The position numbers were made by a program, and so were the translations under genes. A stretch of 33,172 bases of DNA, from assembly GCA_017451395.1 (NCBI GenBank), contig JAFSPR010000038.1, forward strand, positions 1 to 33,172, given 5' to 3'. The notes below the pieces were generated by a model. The model ran no database searches. It had not been told where the DNA came from and saw only the letters and a list, made by a program, of their open reading frames with translations. This DNA is from Bacteroidales bacterium. GTDB taxonomy: Bacteria > Bacteroidota > Bacteroidia > Bacteroidales > UBA932. How positions within the stretch are numbered: position 1 is the first letter of the stretch; every line of letters starts with the position of its first letter. Shown in pieces: positions 8,823-16,769 of the stretch.

Positions 8823-9661
8823 TATTTGTATCTGGAGAATTGACGGAGTTCGGTCTCGGCCTTAATCTTGTCTATGATGGCGCACACAAGGCGGAAGGTG
8901 CGGCTGTCCTTGGTATAGGACGCCGGGGTGATGAAGTTCACGCGGCCCTGCCTCAGGAGTTTACGGGCGGCGTCTTTCTTGCCGGGACGCGAAGGGTCGA
9001 AGACGGCAATTGCGTTGCCTCCCGAAAGGCTTACGAGTTTCATCGAGGGGATGTCCGTCTCTCCGTCTCCGAAGTAGATCATATGGTCCATGGAGATGCG
9101 TTTGTCGGCATCGGCCCAACTCTCGTTGACAAGTTTTGAGTCACGGGCAGAGAAGATACCCTTCTGTATCTTATACAGGTACTGCGTCTTTCCGGTGTAG
9201 TCCACGGCTATGCCGGGCCATTCGGCCACGCCTTTGTCGTCGTAGATGAAACTGCCGGCAAAGATGTGCTTGAATTCCTTTGCAATGGGGCAGCCCTCGA
9301 TTATTTCAGTGAGGCCGGAGGAGTTGATATAGTGCTCGATGATCACGCCGTGGGCCTTTCCGTAGGCGTTTACGTTCTGGAACCAGTCACGGACACCCTC
9401 GTAGAGTTTTATATCGGCCCCGTACTTTTTGAAGCCTTCGCGGGTGAGCCGGATGTGGTTCTTGCGGGCTTCGTCGTGCATTAACTTCATATAGGCCAGG
9501 ATGTTGGAGGCGTCCTGCCCCTTGGCAATGTTGTCGCTTTTTGCCCAGAATTCAGCGGGTGTCTGGCCTACCGCCTGGATGAAGCCGAACTCCTGCATAT
9601 TGCCGGGCGAGAGCGTGCCGTCGAAGTCGTAGATAAGGGCTATGATAGGTTTTCTTCTCAT
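8822..9661 (-). CDS. HAD-superfamily phosphatase, substrate unknown
   Basis: Haloacid-dehalogenase-type hydrolase, 279 aa, soluble. Motif I is DFDGTLS with nucleophile Asp12 and acid/base Asp14; motif II is probably INSSG (Ser114/Ser115); motif III/IV is GDGETD with Asp199 and Asp203. A helical cap of about 70 residues follows motif I, as in phosphoserine-phosphatase-like members. It is the first gene of the HAD-aguB-aguA operon and its stop overlaps aguB (TAATG). The coupling hints at a task tied to polyamine or arginine metabolism, but nothing in the sequence fixes the substrate. It begins 21 bp below a good -7 box. Confidence 0.85.
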   Translation of the reverse strand: MRRKPIIALIYDFDGTLSPGNMQEFGFIQAVGQTPAEFWAKSDNIAKGQDASNILAYMKLMHDEARKNHIRLTREGFKKYGADIKLYEGVRDWFQNVNAYGKAHGVIIEHYINSSGLTEIIEGCPIAKEFKHIFAGSFIYDDKGVAEWPGIAVDYTGKTQYLYKIQKGIFSARDSKLVNESWADADKRISMDHMIYFGDGETDIPSMKLVSLSGGNAIAVFDPSRPGKKDAARKLLRQGRVNFITPASYTKDSRTFRLVCAIIDKIKAETELRQFSRYK

Positions 9662-9681
9662 CTAAAGTTACTTTCAGTCTA

Positions 9682-9709
9682 CAAAGATACGGATTTTTTG
9701 CTTACCAAA
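9682..9709 (-). promoter_or_regulatory. Promoter of the HAD-aguB-aguA operon
   Basis: Minus strand TATCTTTG (9682-9689) with TTTG at 9706-9709, spacer 16 bp. The -33 element lies back to back with that of the divergent ligase promoter, so the two promoters may interfere with or share regulation. Confidence 0.7.
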
Positions 9710-9725
9710 ATAATTGTTATCTTTG
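9697..9725 (+). promoter_or_regulatory. Promoter of the first acyl ligase gene
   Basis: TTTG (9697-9700), 17-bp spacer, TATCTTTG (9718-9725), start expected near 9731, leader about 27 nt. It is divergent from and partly overlaps the HAD operon promoter. Confidence 0.7.
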
Positions 9726-9757
9726 TAGATAGTATTGAAAAACCTAAAACCTAAGAT

Positions 9758-11443
9758 ATGTCAAATTATCCTCATTATCTTCAGCGCCTTCAGGACGCTA
9801 CACGTAAGTTCTGGGACAAACATGCGCTGAACACAATCGGCGGAGATTCATTTACTTACGCCCAGATGGCAACGGACATCGCCCGTTTCCACATAGTCTT
9901 TGAAAAAGCCGGCTTCAAGAAGGGGGACAAGATTGCCCTTTGCGCCAACAACGGCGCCAAGTGGGGCTTTGCCTACCTCGCCGTCAATACATATGAAACC
10001 GTAATCGTCCCTATCCTGGCCGATTTTACCCCGGAAAGCGTGATGGGCCTTGTCAATCACAGCGACAGCATCGCCCTCTTTACCAACTCCGCCCGCTGGG
10101 CAAAGATGGATCCGGAGAAGATGCCCGCCCTCAAGGTGGTCTTTGACGTAGACAACTGGAAGATCCTATTCTGCCGTGACCCTAAGATCCAGGAAACTGT
10201 TGACAACCTTGACAAACTCTTTGCAGAGAAATACCCCAAGGGATTCGGCCCAGATGACGTTGTGTTCCCCACGGACAACTGGGACGACCTATCCACCATC
10301 AACTACACTTCCGGCAGCACCGGAGACCCAAAGGGCGTAATGCTCACTTACCGCAACTTCAGCGCAAACGTGGATTACTCCCAGCGCAACGTCCCTGCGG
10401 GTGACAAGATGGTCTCAATGCTCCCTATGGCCCATATGTACGGCCTGGTGATCGAGTTCCTGTATCCCCTCTGCAACGGCACCTCCATCTACTGGATGGG
10501 CAAGGCTCCCACCCCCGCAACCCTTCTCAAGGCTTTTGCCGATGTAAAGCCTTACCTCCTCATCACCGTTCCGCTGGTGATGGAAAAGATTTACAAGAGC
10601 AAGGTGAAGCCCACCCTTGATAAGCCCCTTATCAAGTTCCTCACAAAAGTCCCTGTCCTTAACAATGTCATCTACAAGAAGGTGAAGGACGGCCTTGTGC
10701 AGGCTTTCGGCGGCAACGTCCAGGAATTCATTATGGGCGGCGCGTCCCTCAATCCTGAAGTGGAGCGCCTGTTCAAGAAGATCAAGTTCCCTTACCTTGT
10801 GGGTTACGGTATGACGGAGGCCTGCCCGCTGCTTGCTTATGAGCACTGGACAAAGTACGTGGCCGGTTCCTGCGGCAAGGCCGTGGATGTGGCCGAGGTC
10901 CGTATCGATTCCGAAGACCCCCAGCACGTTGTGGGTGAGATCCAGGCCCGCGGTGAGAACATCACAATAGGCTACTACAAGAATGAAGAGGCAACGGCCA
11001 ATGCATTCACTGAGGACGGCTGGCTCCGCACCGGTGACCTTGGTATCATTGACGCTGAAGGCAATATCTTCATCCGCGGCCGTTCAAAGAATATGATCCT
11101 GGGCCCTTCCGGCCAGAACATCTACCCCGAGGAACTTGAGGCGGTGGTGAACAACCAGCCTTACGTGATGGAATCAGTGGTGGTTGAGCGCGGCGGCAAA
11201 CTGGTAGCCCTGGTGTTCCTGGATGAGCAGTCCATCGCAAAGGCCCTCCTTGACAGTGAAGCAAAGGCCGAGATCCCTGAGAACATCCGCCTTGGCGCCA
11301 ACCGCCAGCTTCCTGGCTACAGCCAGATTGCAAAGGTTGAACTTATGGACAAGCCCTTCGAGAAAACTCCCAACATGAGTATCAGAAGGTTCCTCTATAA
11401 ACAGGCCCTAAGCGCGTACGGAATAAAAGTTTTGCCAGCCTGA
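9758..11443 (+). CDS. AMP-forming acyl-CoA synthetase/ligase (long-chain type), paralogue 1
   Basis: ANL-superfamily adenylating enzyme, 561 aa, probably activating fatty acids to acyl-CoA (FadD/ACSL-like). ATP-binding P-loop YTSGSTGDPKGVM at 183-195, YGMTEACPLL in the middle, GWLRTGDLG in the hinge region, then a C-terminal lid domain. The lid carries KTPNMSIRR (536-544) where the family usually has a catalytic lysine in a GK-type motif; here that position is Ser541. Whether catalysis is altered or a nearby basic residue serves is unknown. It is clearly paralogous to the ligase at 13678-15261 (same N-terminal layout, same KGDKIAxCA and MLPMAHMYGL stretches). Own promoter upstream; the stop codon lies inside the loop of a strong terminator. 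Confidence 0.85.
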   Translation: MSNYPHYLQRLQDATRKFWDKHALNTIGGDSFTYAQMATDIARFHIVFEKAGFKKGDKIALCANNGAKWGFAYLAVNTYETVIVPILADFTPESVMGLVNHSDSIALFTNSARWAKMDPEKMPALKVVFDVDNWKILFCRDPKIQETVDNLDKLFAEKYPKGFGPDDVVFPTDNWDDLSTINYTSGSTGDPKGVMLTYRNFSANVDYSQRNVPAGDKMVSMLPMAHMYGLVIEFLYPLCNGTSIYWMGKAPTPATLLKAFADVKPYLLITVPLVMEKIYKSKVKPTLDKPLIKFLTKVPVLNNVIYKKVKDGLVQAFGGNVQEFIMGGASLNPEVERLFKKIKFPYLVGYGMTEACPLLAYEHWTKYVAGSCGKAVDVAEVRIDSEDPQHVVGEIQARGENITIGYYKNEEATANAFTEDGWLRTGDLGIIDAEGNIFIRGRSKNMILGPSGQNIYPEELEAVVNNQPYVMESVVVERGGKLVALVFLDEQSIAKALLDSEAKAEIPENIRLGANRQLPGYSQIAKVELMDKPFEKTPNMSIRRFLYKQALSAYGIKVLPA

Positions 11444-11466
11444 AAAAAGGCTGGCAAAACTTTTTT
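11425..11466. terminator. Bidirectional terminator between ligase 1 and htpG
   Basis: Perfect 16-bp stem: 11425-11440 pairs with 11449-11464 around an 8-nt A-rich loop, followed by a T tract to 11466 on the plus strand; the A-rich upstream flank gives a U-rich tail on the minus strand as well. The TGA of ligase 1 (11441-11443) is in the loop. It serves convergent ligase 1 and htpG. Confidence 0.88.
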
Positions 11467-11491
11467 CCGTCCGCTCCACAACGCCTTCGCG

Positions 11492-13477
11492 CTATTTCAT
11501 GATGGCGTAGCTTCTTGCGATGAAATCGCTTAGGGCCTTGCCTTTCAGCATTCCGTTTGAGAGGAGGGCAAGGTCTGCAATCTGGTGCAGGAGTTCGTTT
11601 TCCTTGGCAAAGGCCTCTACATCGGCCCTGTGGGCCTTGCGAACAGCCTCGCGGGCTTCGCGGGCCTTTGTCTTCTCTTCCTCCGGGGCGCTTTCGGGGG
11701 CTTCGGCGGGAAGTTCTCCCTGAGGCTTTACATCGGCCTTCTTGGAAGCCCAGATCTTTGCCACCAGAGGATTCTCCATATTCACCGTGATGTTGTAACT
11801 CTGAGGCATTTCTCCGTAGAAGTTCATTCCGCCGCCAAGGGCGCTCATCTCACGGTAACGGCGCATGAATTCGTTCTGGGTGATAAGGACGGGGGCCGAT
11901 TCCGCGCCAAGGTTGTCTCCCTGCACGAAGTAGTCGTTGCCCTCAGGGAGGACGGCCTTGAACATATTCTCAAGGTCATAGCGCTCGTCTTCCTTCATCT
12001 CCAGTTTTACCTTGTCCTCCTTGGGGATGAGGTTCTCCACGGCGTCGGAGTCTACGCGGGCAAAGCGGATGTCCTGGAGTTTCTGCTCAAGGAGATTCAC
12101 GTAATGGGCATCAAGTTCGCAGTCCATAAGTAGGACGTCGTAGCCCTTGTCCTTTGCGGCCTGGATGTAGGCGTACTGGTCATCGGCCTTTGTGGCATAG
12201 AGATACACCAGTTTCTTGTCCTTGTCTGTCTGTGCGTCCTTAACGGCTTCCCTGTACTCATCAAAACTGTAGTACTTGCCGTCCACGTTCTTGAGGAGAG
12301 CGAACTTCTGGGCCCTTTCAAAGAACTTTTCATCGGAGAGCATACCGTACTCAATGAAGAGTTTGAGGTTGTCCCATTTGGCTTCAAGCTGCTCCCTCTC
12401 GTCCTTGAAGATGCCTTCCAGGCGGTCTGCCACCTTCTTTGTGATGTAGGTGGAGATCTTCTTCACGGCTGCGTCGCTCTGGAGGTAGGAGCGGCTTACG
12501 TTAAGCGGGATGTCCGGAGAGTCAATGACGCCGTGAAGGAGGGTCATGAAGTCAGGGACTATGTTGTCCACGTGGTCTGTCACGAACATCTGGTTACAGT
12601 AGAGGGAAATCTTGTTGCGCTCCACCGCCACGCGGTCCTTCAGTTTAGGGAAGTAGAGGATACCTGTGAGGTTGAAAGGATAGTCAACGTTGAGGTGGAT
12701 CCAGAAGAGCGGCTCCTCGTTCATAGGGAAGAGGGTGCGGTAGAATCCAAGGTAATCCTCGTCCTTGAGTTCTGAAGGGGCCTTTGTCCATAGGGGCTCC
12801 ACGGAGTTTATCACCTTGTCCTTGTCAGTGTCCACGTACTTTCCGTCCTTCCACTCCTGCTCCTTTCCAAAGACGATGGGAACGGGCATGAACTTGCAGT
12901 ATTTCTGGAGAAGGGCCTCTATGCGGGATTTCTCCGCGTATTCCGTGGAATCATCGTCAAGATAAAGGGTGATGACGGTGCCTCTGTCGGCCTTGTCAGA
13001 ATCCTCCATAGTGTATTCCGGAGAACCGTCGCAGGTCCATTTTACGGCCTTTGCGCCTTCCTTCCAGGACAGCGTCTCGATGGTCACCTTCTTTGACACC
13101 ATAAATGCGCTGTAGAATCCAAGGCCAAAATGGCCGATTATATTCTGGATCTGGTCCTTGTACTTCTCAAGGAACTCTCCGGCGCTGGAGAAGGCAATCT
13201 GGTTGATGTATCTGTCAACCTCTTCCTCCGTCATACCGATACCGTTATCGATAATTTTAAGGGTTTTGGCCTTCTCATCCAGTTCTATGTGAACCATGAG
13301 GTCTCCAAGTTCCTCCTTGCAGTCTCCGGAAGCGGCCAGGGCCTTCATCTTCTGGGTTGCGTCAACGGCGTTTGCCACAAGTTCCCTCAGGAAAATCTCG
13401 TGGTCACTGTAGAGAAACTGCTTGATAACCGGAAATATGTTTTCCGTGGTTACTCCAATCTGTCCTTTGTTTGCCAT
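11492..13477 (-). CDS. htpG: Molecular chaperone HtpG (bacterial Hsp90)
   Basis: ATP-driven dimeric cytosolic chaperone, 661 aa, full length. N-terminal GHKL ATPase: catalytic Glu32 and Asn36 in ELVANAVDA, DNGIGMT at 77-83, and the lid GHFGLGFYSAFMV. Middle domain includes FPMNEEPLFWIHLNVDYPF and LNVSRSYLQ. A dimerisation domain lies after about residue 500, and an acidic/alanine-rich stretch (ELPAEAPESAPEEE) near 590 probably forms a flexible loop. The protein ends MK, with no eukaryotic MEEVD tail. The upstream 200 bp lacks an evident TAnnTTTG box but has dyads, so a stress-specific promoter is possible. It sits between two paralogous acyl ligase genes. Confidence 0.97.
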   Translation of the reverse strand: MANKGQIGVTTENIFPVIKQFLYSDHEIFLRELVANAVDATQKMKALAASGDCKEELGDLMVHIELDEKAKTLKIIDNGIGMTEEEVDRYINQIAFSSAGEFLEKYKDQIQNIIGHFGLGFYSAFMVSKKVTIETLSWKEGAKAVKWTCDGSPEYTMEDSDKADRGTVITLYLDDDSTEYAEKSRIEALLQKYCKFMPVPIVFGKEQEWKDGKYVDTDKDKVINSVEPLWTKAPSELKDEDYLGFYRTLFPMNEEPLFWIHLNVDYPFNLTGILYFPKLKDRVAVERNKISLYCNQMFVTDHVDNIVPDFMTLLHGVIDSPDIPLNVSRSYLQSDAAVKKISTYITKKVADRLEGIFKDEREQLEAKWDNLKLFIEYGMLSDEKFFERAQKFALLKNVDGKYYSFDEYREAVKDAQTDKDKKLVYLYATKADDQYAYIQAAKDKGYDVLLMDCELDAHYVNLLEQKLQDIRFARVDSDAVENLIPKEDKVKLEMKEDERYDLENMFKAVLPEGNDYFVQGDNLGAESAPVLITQNEFMRRYREMSALGGGMNFYGEMPQSYNITVNMENPLVAKIWASKKADVKPQGELPAEAPESAPEEEKTKAREAREAVRKAHRADVEAFAKENELLHQIADLALLSNGMLKGKALSDFIARSYAIMK

Positions 13478-13528
13478 AGTTATATGTTGTTTTTATTGTA
13501 TTCCGGCACTGACATAGTCAAAATGTAC

Positions 13529-13559
13529 GCCAATATCGGCCTTTCTGACATATTGGCAG
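13529..13559. promoter_or_regulatory. Dyad element upstream of htpG
   Basis: An 8-bp perfect inverted repeat (GCCAATAT at 13529-13536 with ATATTGGC at 13550-13557, 13-bp spacing) overlaps an imperfect palindrome CTGACA-TAT-TGGCAG (13545-13559). It lies 52-82 bp above the htpG start. It could be a heat-shock operator or a leader hairpin; no assignment is possible from sequence alone. The remainder of 13478-13677 shows no gene. Confidence 0.35.
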
Positions 13560-13609
13560 GTCTTTTCTCCTGGCGTGTAAACTACTGACTATGAGAGAGT
13601 TATACAAAG

Positions 13610-13635
13610 TCGGGTGCACTTGCAGGTGCACCCGA
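13610..13635 (-). terminator. Candidate terminator hairpin after ligase 2
   Basis: 10-bp perfect GC-rich stem (TCGGGTGCAC with GTGCACCCGA) and a 6-nt loop, about 40 bp after the ligase 2 stop. On the minus strand it is followed only by a short T-rich stretch, so intrinsic termination may be weak. Confidence 0.45.
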
Positions 13636-13677
13636 GGATTTATAAGAGACTGAAAATCAGTAATTTGCCGGCCAGCG

Positions 13678-15261
13678 CTATTGGTAGAGGTGGCGCTTGA
13701 TTGTGCCTTTGGCAGTGCGCTGGAACGGGAGATCCACCAGTTCCACGCGGAAAATCTGGCTGAATACGGGGAGGGAGCGGTTGGTGTAGTCCCTGATGTG
13801 TTCTTCCGATGGTACCACACCGGGTTTGGGATAAACCAGGGCAACTACCTTGCCGCCGCGCTCTATGACCAGGGATTCCTGCACCATAGGGTGTTTGGAG
13901 AGTACCTGCTCCACTTCCTCGGGGTAGATGTTCTGACCGGAGGATGATAGGATGATGGCCTTGATCCGGCCCTTTATGAACACGTTTCCGTCCTCGTCCA
14001 TAATGCCCAGGTCTCCGGTGCGGAACCAGCCGTCCGGGGTCCAGGCCTTGGAATCCGCTTCCGGATTCTTGTAATAGCCCATAGTGAGGTTGGGACCCTG
14101 CGCCTGGATTTCTCCGGGGATGCGTTCAGGGTCTGAGGATTCGATCCTAAGGCTGTGGGTGGGCTTGCCGCAGGAACCGGGCTCAAAATGATCCGGGGTT
14201 TCCAGGGAGAGCAGCGGACAGGCCTCCGTCATTCCATAGCCCACGGCATATGGAAGGCCGATTTTCCGGAATCCGCTTTCAACCTCCCAGGTGAGAGGGG
14301 CGCCGCCGATGAGTATGGTTTCAAGCCTTCCGCCAAGGGACTGGAGGAGTTTTTTCCCAAGGCCCTTGTAGAACGGAATCCTGAGGTAGGGGACACGCGC
14401 CGCAAGGCCGGCCATCTGGGGAAGGATCTGGGTCTGGTAGAGTTTCTCCATTACCAGCGGAACGGTAATCATAAGGCTGGGCTGGATTTCGCTGCAGGCC
14501 TTCATAAGAAGAGAAGGCGAGGGGAGTTTCCCCAGGAAACATATTGTGAAGCCGGTGCAGCAGGGATATACAAACTCCATTGCCAGGCCGTACATATGGG
14601 CCAGTGGCAGCATTGAAACCAGTTTGTCGGGGGTGTTGGAGAGTTTTTGCTGGCACTGCTCCACTATGTCGGACATTGCGCCGTAACTGAGCATTACGCC
14701 CTTGGGGTCACCCGAGGTGCCGGAAGTGTAATTGATAAAGGCAAGGGCCTTTTCATTGCCGGGATAGATCACATCCTGTGGATTGAAGCCGTCCGGGTAG
14801 CACTGCTCAAAGAGGGAGTCTCTGTCGGCCCAGGCCTGGGAGATGTCGTGGTCCTTGTGCCACAGGAGGCCTTCCTCCCTGGAATTGATGACGCCCCTCA
14901 GCAGAGGCATATCCTCCGGCGACATCTGGCTCCAGATTTCAGGGTCTGCGATAAGGAGCACGCTGTCCGAGTGGCAGATAAGTTTTGTGGCGCCGCTGGC
15001 TGTGAAATCGGCCAGGATGGGGACTACGACGGCCTCATAGGTGTTGACCGCAAAGAAGAGTATTCCCCAGCGGGCCGAGTTCCTGGCGCAGATGGCTATC
15101 TTGTCTCCGGGCTTTATGCCGGCCGTCTGGAAAAAGATATGGTAGCGTTCTATGAGTTCCGCCACATCCGAGTACGTGTAAATTGCACCCTCGTAGTCAC
15201 AGAGAGCGGGCTTTTCGGGATTCTGGTGAATCTGGGCTTCCAGTTTCTTGAGATAGTTCAT
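13678..15261 (-). CDS. AMP-forming acyl-CoA synthetase/ligase, paralogue 2
   Basis: ANL-superfamily adenylating enzyme, 527 aa. P-loop NYTSGTSGDPKGVM, YGMTEACPLL, and GWFRTGDLG are present, so acyl-adenylate formation is expected. It is shorter than paralogue 1 and diverged from it, but shares its order of motifs and long stretches around KPGDKIAICARN and MLPLAHMYGL. At the lid, RTAKGTIKR (515-523) has Thr520 where most family members have a catalytic lysine. It may activate a different chain length or a special acid; the sequence does not say. It is transcribed toward htpG from its own promoter, and lies back to back with the cardiolipin synthase gene, which suits membrane-lipid metabolism. 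Confidence 0.84.
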   Translation of the reverse strand: MNYLKKLEAQIHQNPEKPALCDYEGAIYTYSDVAELIERYHIFFQTAGIKPGDKIAICARNSARWGILFFAVNTYEAVVVPILADFTASGATKLICHSDSVLLIADPEIWSQMSPEDMPLLRGVINSREEGLLWHKDHDISQAWADRDSLFEQCYPDGFNPQDVIYPGNEKALAFINYTSGTSGDPKGVMLSYGAMSDIVEQCQQKLSNTPDKLVSMLPLAHMYGLAMEFVYPCCTGFTICFLGKLPSPSLLMKACSEIQPSLMITVPLVMEKLYQTQILPQMAGLAARVPYLRIPFYKGLGKKLLQSLGGRLETILIGGAPLTWEVESGFRKIGLPYAVGYGMTEACPLLSLETPDHFEPGSCGKPTHSLRIESSDPERIPGEIQAQGPNLTMGYYKNPEADSKAWTPDGWFRTGDLGIMDEDGNVFIKGRIKAIILSSSGQNIYPEEVEQVLSKHPMVQESLVIERGGKVVALVYPKPGVVPSEEHIRDYTNRSLPVFSQIFRVELVDLPFQRTAKGTIKRHLYQ

Positions 15262-15285
15262 CAGTCAGGTACGGTGTATGGACTG

Positions 15286-15293
15286 CAAATATA
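15286..15293 (-). promoter_or_regulatory. -7 promoter box of acyl ligase 2
   Basis: Minus strand TATATTTG, exact TAnnTTTG, 25 bp above the ATG at 15261. No clear -33 TTTG. Confidence 0.6.
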
Positions 15294-15306
15294 CGAATAT
15301 TTTTGT

Positions 15307-15314
15307 TATCTTTG
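15307..15314 (+). promoter_or_regulatory. -7 promoter box of cardiolipin synthase
   Basis: TATCTTTG only 9 bp before the ATG at 15324. A start about 7 nt downstream would make the mRNA almost leaderless. Divergent from the ligase 2 box, 13 bp apart. Confidence 0.6.
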
Positions 15315-15323
15315 TCTTACACG

Positions 15324-16769
15324 ATGAGCACTATCCAGCACATAATAGTCATTCTTTGGCCGGTGCTTCTGCGCCTGGCGCTATGCTATTTTGTCTTAAG
15401 GGACAAGAGAGTCCAGGAAACCGCTATGGCCTGGGTGCTCCTTATGATGTTCTTGCCCATCGCCGGCTTTGTCCTCTACCTTGTTTTCGGCAAGGATTAC
15501 CGCACCGCAAAGGCCCGCAGATTCATCCACGGTGAAGCCAGAAGGAGGATGCTGGAGGAGATTCCAAAGGAGGCGGTCCCCCTCCTTTTTCCGGAGGGCA
15601 TTCCTGAAATCATAGATGCTCCTTTCCGCCCGCTGGCACGCCAGAACCTTGCCTGCGGGAGCGGCAACAGGTTGTATGAAGGCAACAAACTGGAGGTTAT
15701 TTCTTCAGGCGCCCGCAAGAAGGAACTCCTTCTGCAGGATATCGCTTCGGCCAGCCATTCAGTCCATCTGGAGTACTTCCGCTTTGGCAATGACGCATCC
15801 GGAAGGGAAGTGAGGGACCTTCTCATTGAGAAAGCCCGCCAGGGCGTGGAGGTGAGGTTCCTCCTCAACAGTTTTGTGGCAAGGCGCATCCCCCGCAAAT
15901 TCTTCAGGCCTATGGAAGAGGCCGGGATAGAGGTTGTGCGCTACACCTCCATAAGCCAGGGCCTGCCCCTTTTCATTATGAGACTGAACTGCCAGCAGCA
16001 CCGAAAGATAGTTGTGATTGACGGCCGCATAGGCTATACCGGCGGTATGAATGTCTCCGACAATTACTTCAATCTCTGGCACGACACCCACCTCCGGATA
16101 GAAGGTCCCGCCGTAGCCCGCCTCCAGGCATCTTTCCTGGACACATGGATAAGTTGCAAGGGCAAGGTGGATAAGCCTCTTGGAGACTATTTCCGGCCTG
16201 TCAGGCCCCTGGAAGGCGGCAAGGCCGTACAGATAGTAACTGATGAGGCCGATTTTCCCTGGCCCACCACCCAGATGGCCTACGAATGGGTGCTGGGAAA
16301 CGCGCGTGAGTACGTCTACTTCCAGACTCCGTACTTTGTGCCTCCGGCATCCTTCCTGCTTGCCCTCAAATCCGCAGCCCTGAGGGGAGTGGACGTCAGG
16401 GTGATGCTCTCAAAAAACGTGGACACCCCCATCCTGGGCCCATTCAACCGCGGTTATTACACTGAGTGCCTGGAGGCCGGCGTCAAGATAATAGAGGCCG
16501 ACGGCCAGTTCAACCATTCCAAGACTATGGTGGCCGATGACTATCTTTCCGTTGTAGGTGCCACTAACCTTGACGTGAGGAGTTTCACCATCAACAACGA
16601 GGTTAACACTTTCATCTTCGACCGCGACTCCGCGCTTGGATTCAGGGATGCCTTCCTGGAGCGTCTGACCGGCGCAAAGGAGTGGACCCTGGACTCCTGG
16701 ATCTCTTCAAGGACCCTCCGGGAGATCATATTGTCCAACTTCGTCCGCCTCTTCTACAGGGAATTCTAG
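15324..16769 (+). CDS. cls: Cardiolipin synthase (phospholipase D family)
   Basis: Inner-membrane enzyme joining two phosphatidylglycerols to give cardiolipin. 481 aa, normal length. Two N-terminal membrane segments (about 5-24 and 35-54), then two HKD motifs: His226-x-Lys228...Asp233 in QQHRKIVVIDGR and His398-x-Lys400...Asp405 in FNHSKTMVADD, each followed by the GGMN or GATN turn. A frame upstream can be extended to a TTG at 15303, but that TTG lies at the promoter box, so ATG 15324 is chosen. The stop at 16767-16769 directly abuts the stop of the convergent lipoprotein gene (16770), leaving no room for a separate terminator. Confidence 0.94.
   Translation: MSTIQHIIVILWPVLLRLALCYFVLRDKRVQETAMAWVLLMMFLPIAGFVLYLVFGKDYRTAKARRFIHGEARRRMLEEIPKEAVPLLFPEGIPEIIDAPFRPLARQNLACGSGNRLYEGNKLEVISSGARKKELLLQDIASASHSVHLEYFRFGNDASGREVRDLLIEKARQGVEVRFLLNSFVARRIPRKFFRPMEEAGIEVVRYTSISQGLPLFIMRLNCQQHRKIVVIDGRIGYTGGMNVSDNYFNLWHDTHLRIEGPAVARLQASFLDTWISCKGKVDKPLGDYFRPVRPLEGGKAVQIVTDEADFPWPTTQMAYEWVLGNAREYVYFQTPYFVPPASFLLALKSAALRGVDVRVMLSKNVDTPILGPFNRGYYTECLEAGVKIIEADGQFNHSKTMVADDYLSVVGATNLDVRSFTINNEVNTFIFDRDSALGFRDAFLERLTGAKEWTLDSWISSRTLREIILSNFVRLFYREF

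Noticed and set aside
15303-15323. TTG start extending cls by seven codons
   Set aside because: The TTG precedes and overlaps the -7 box, so it would not be transcribed; ATG 15324 gives a typical N-terminus.
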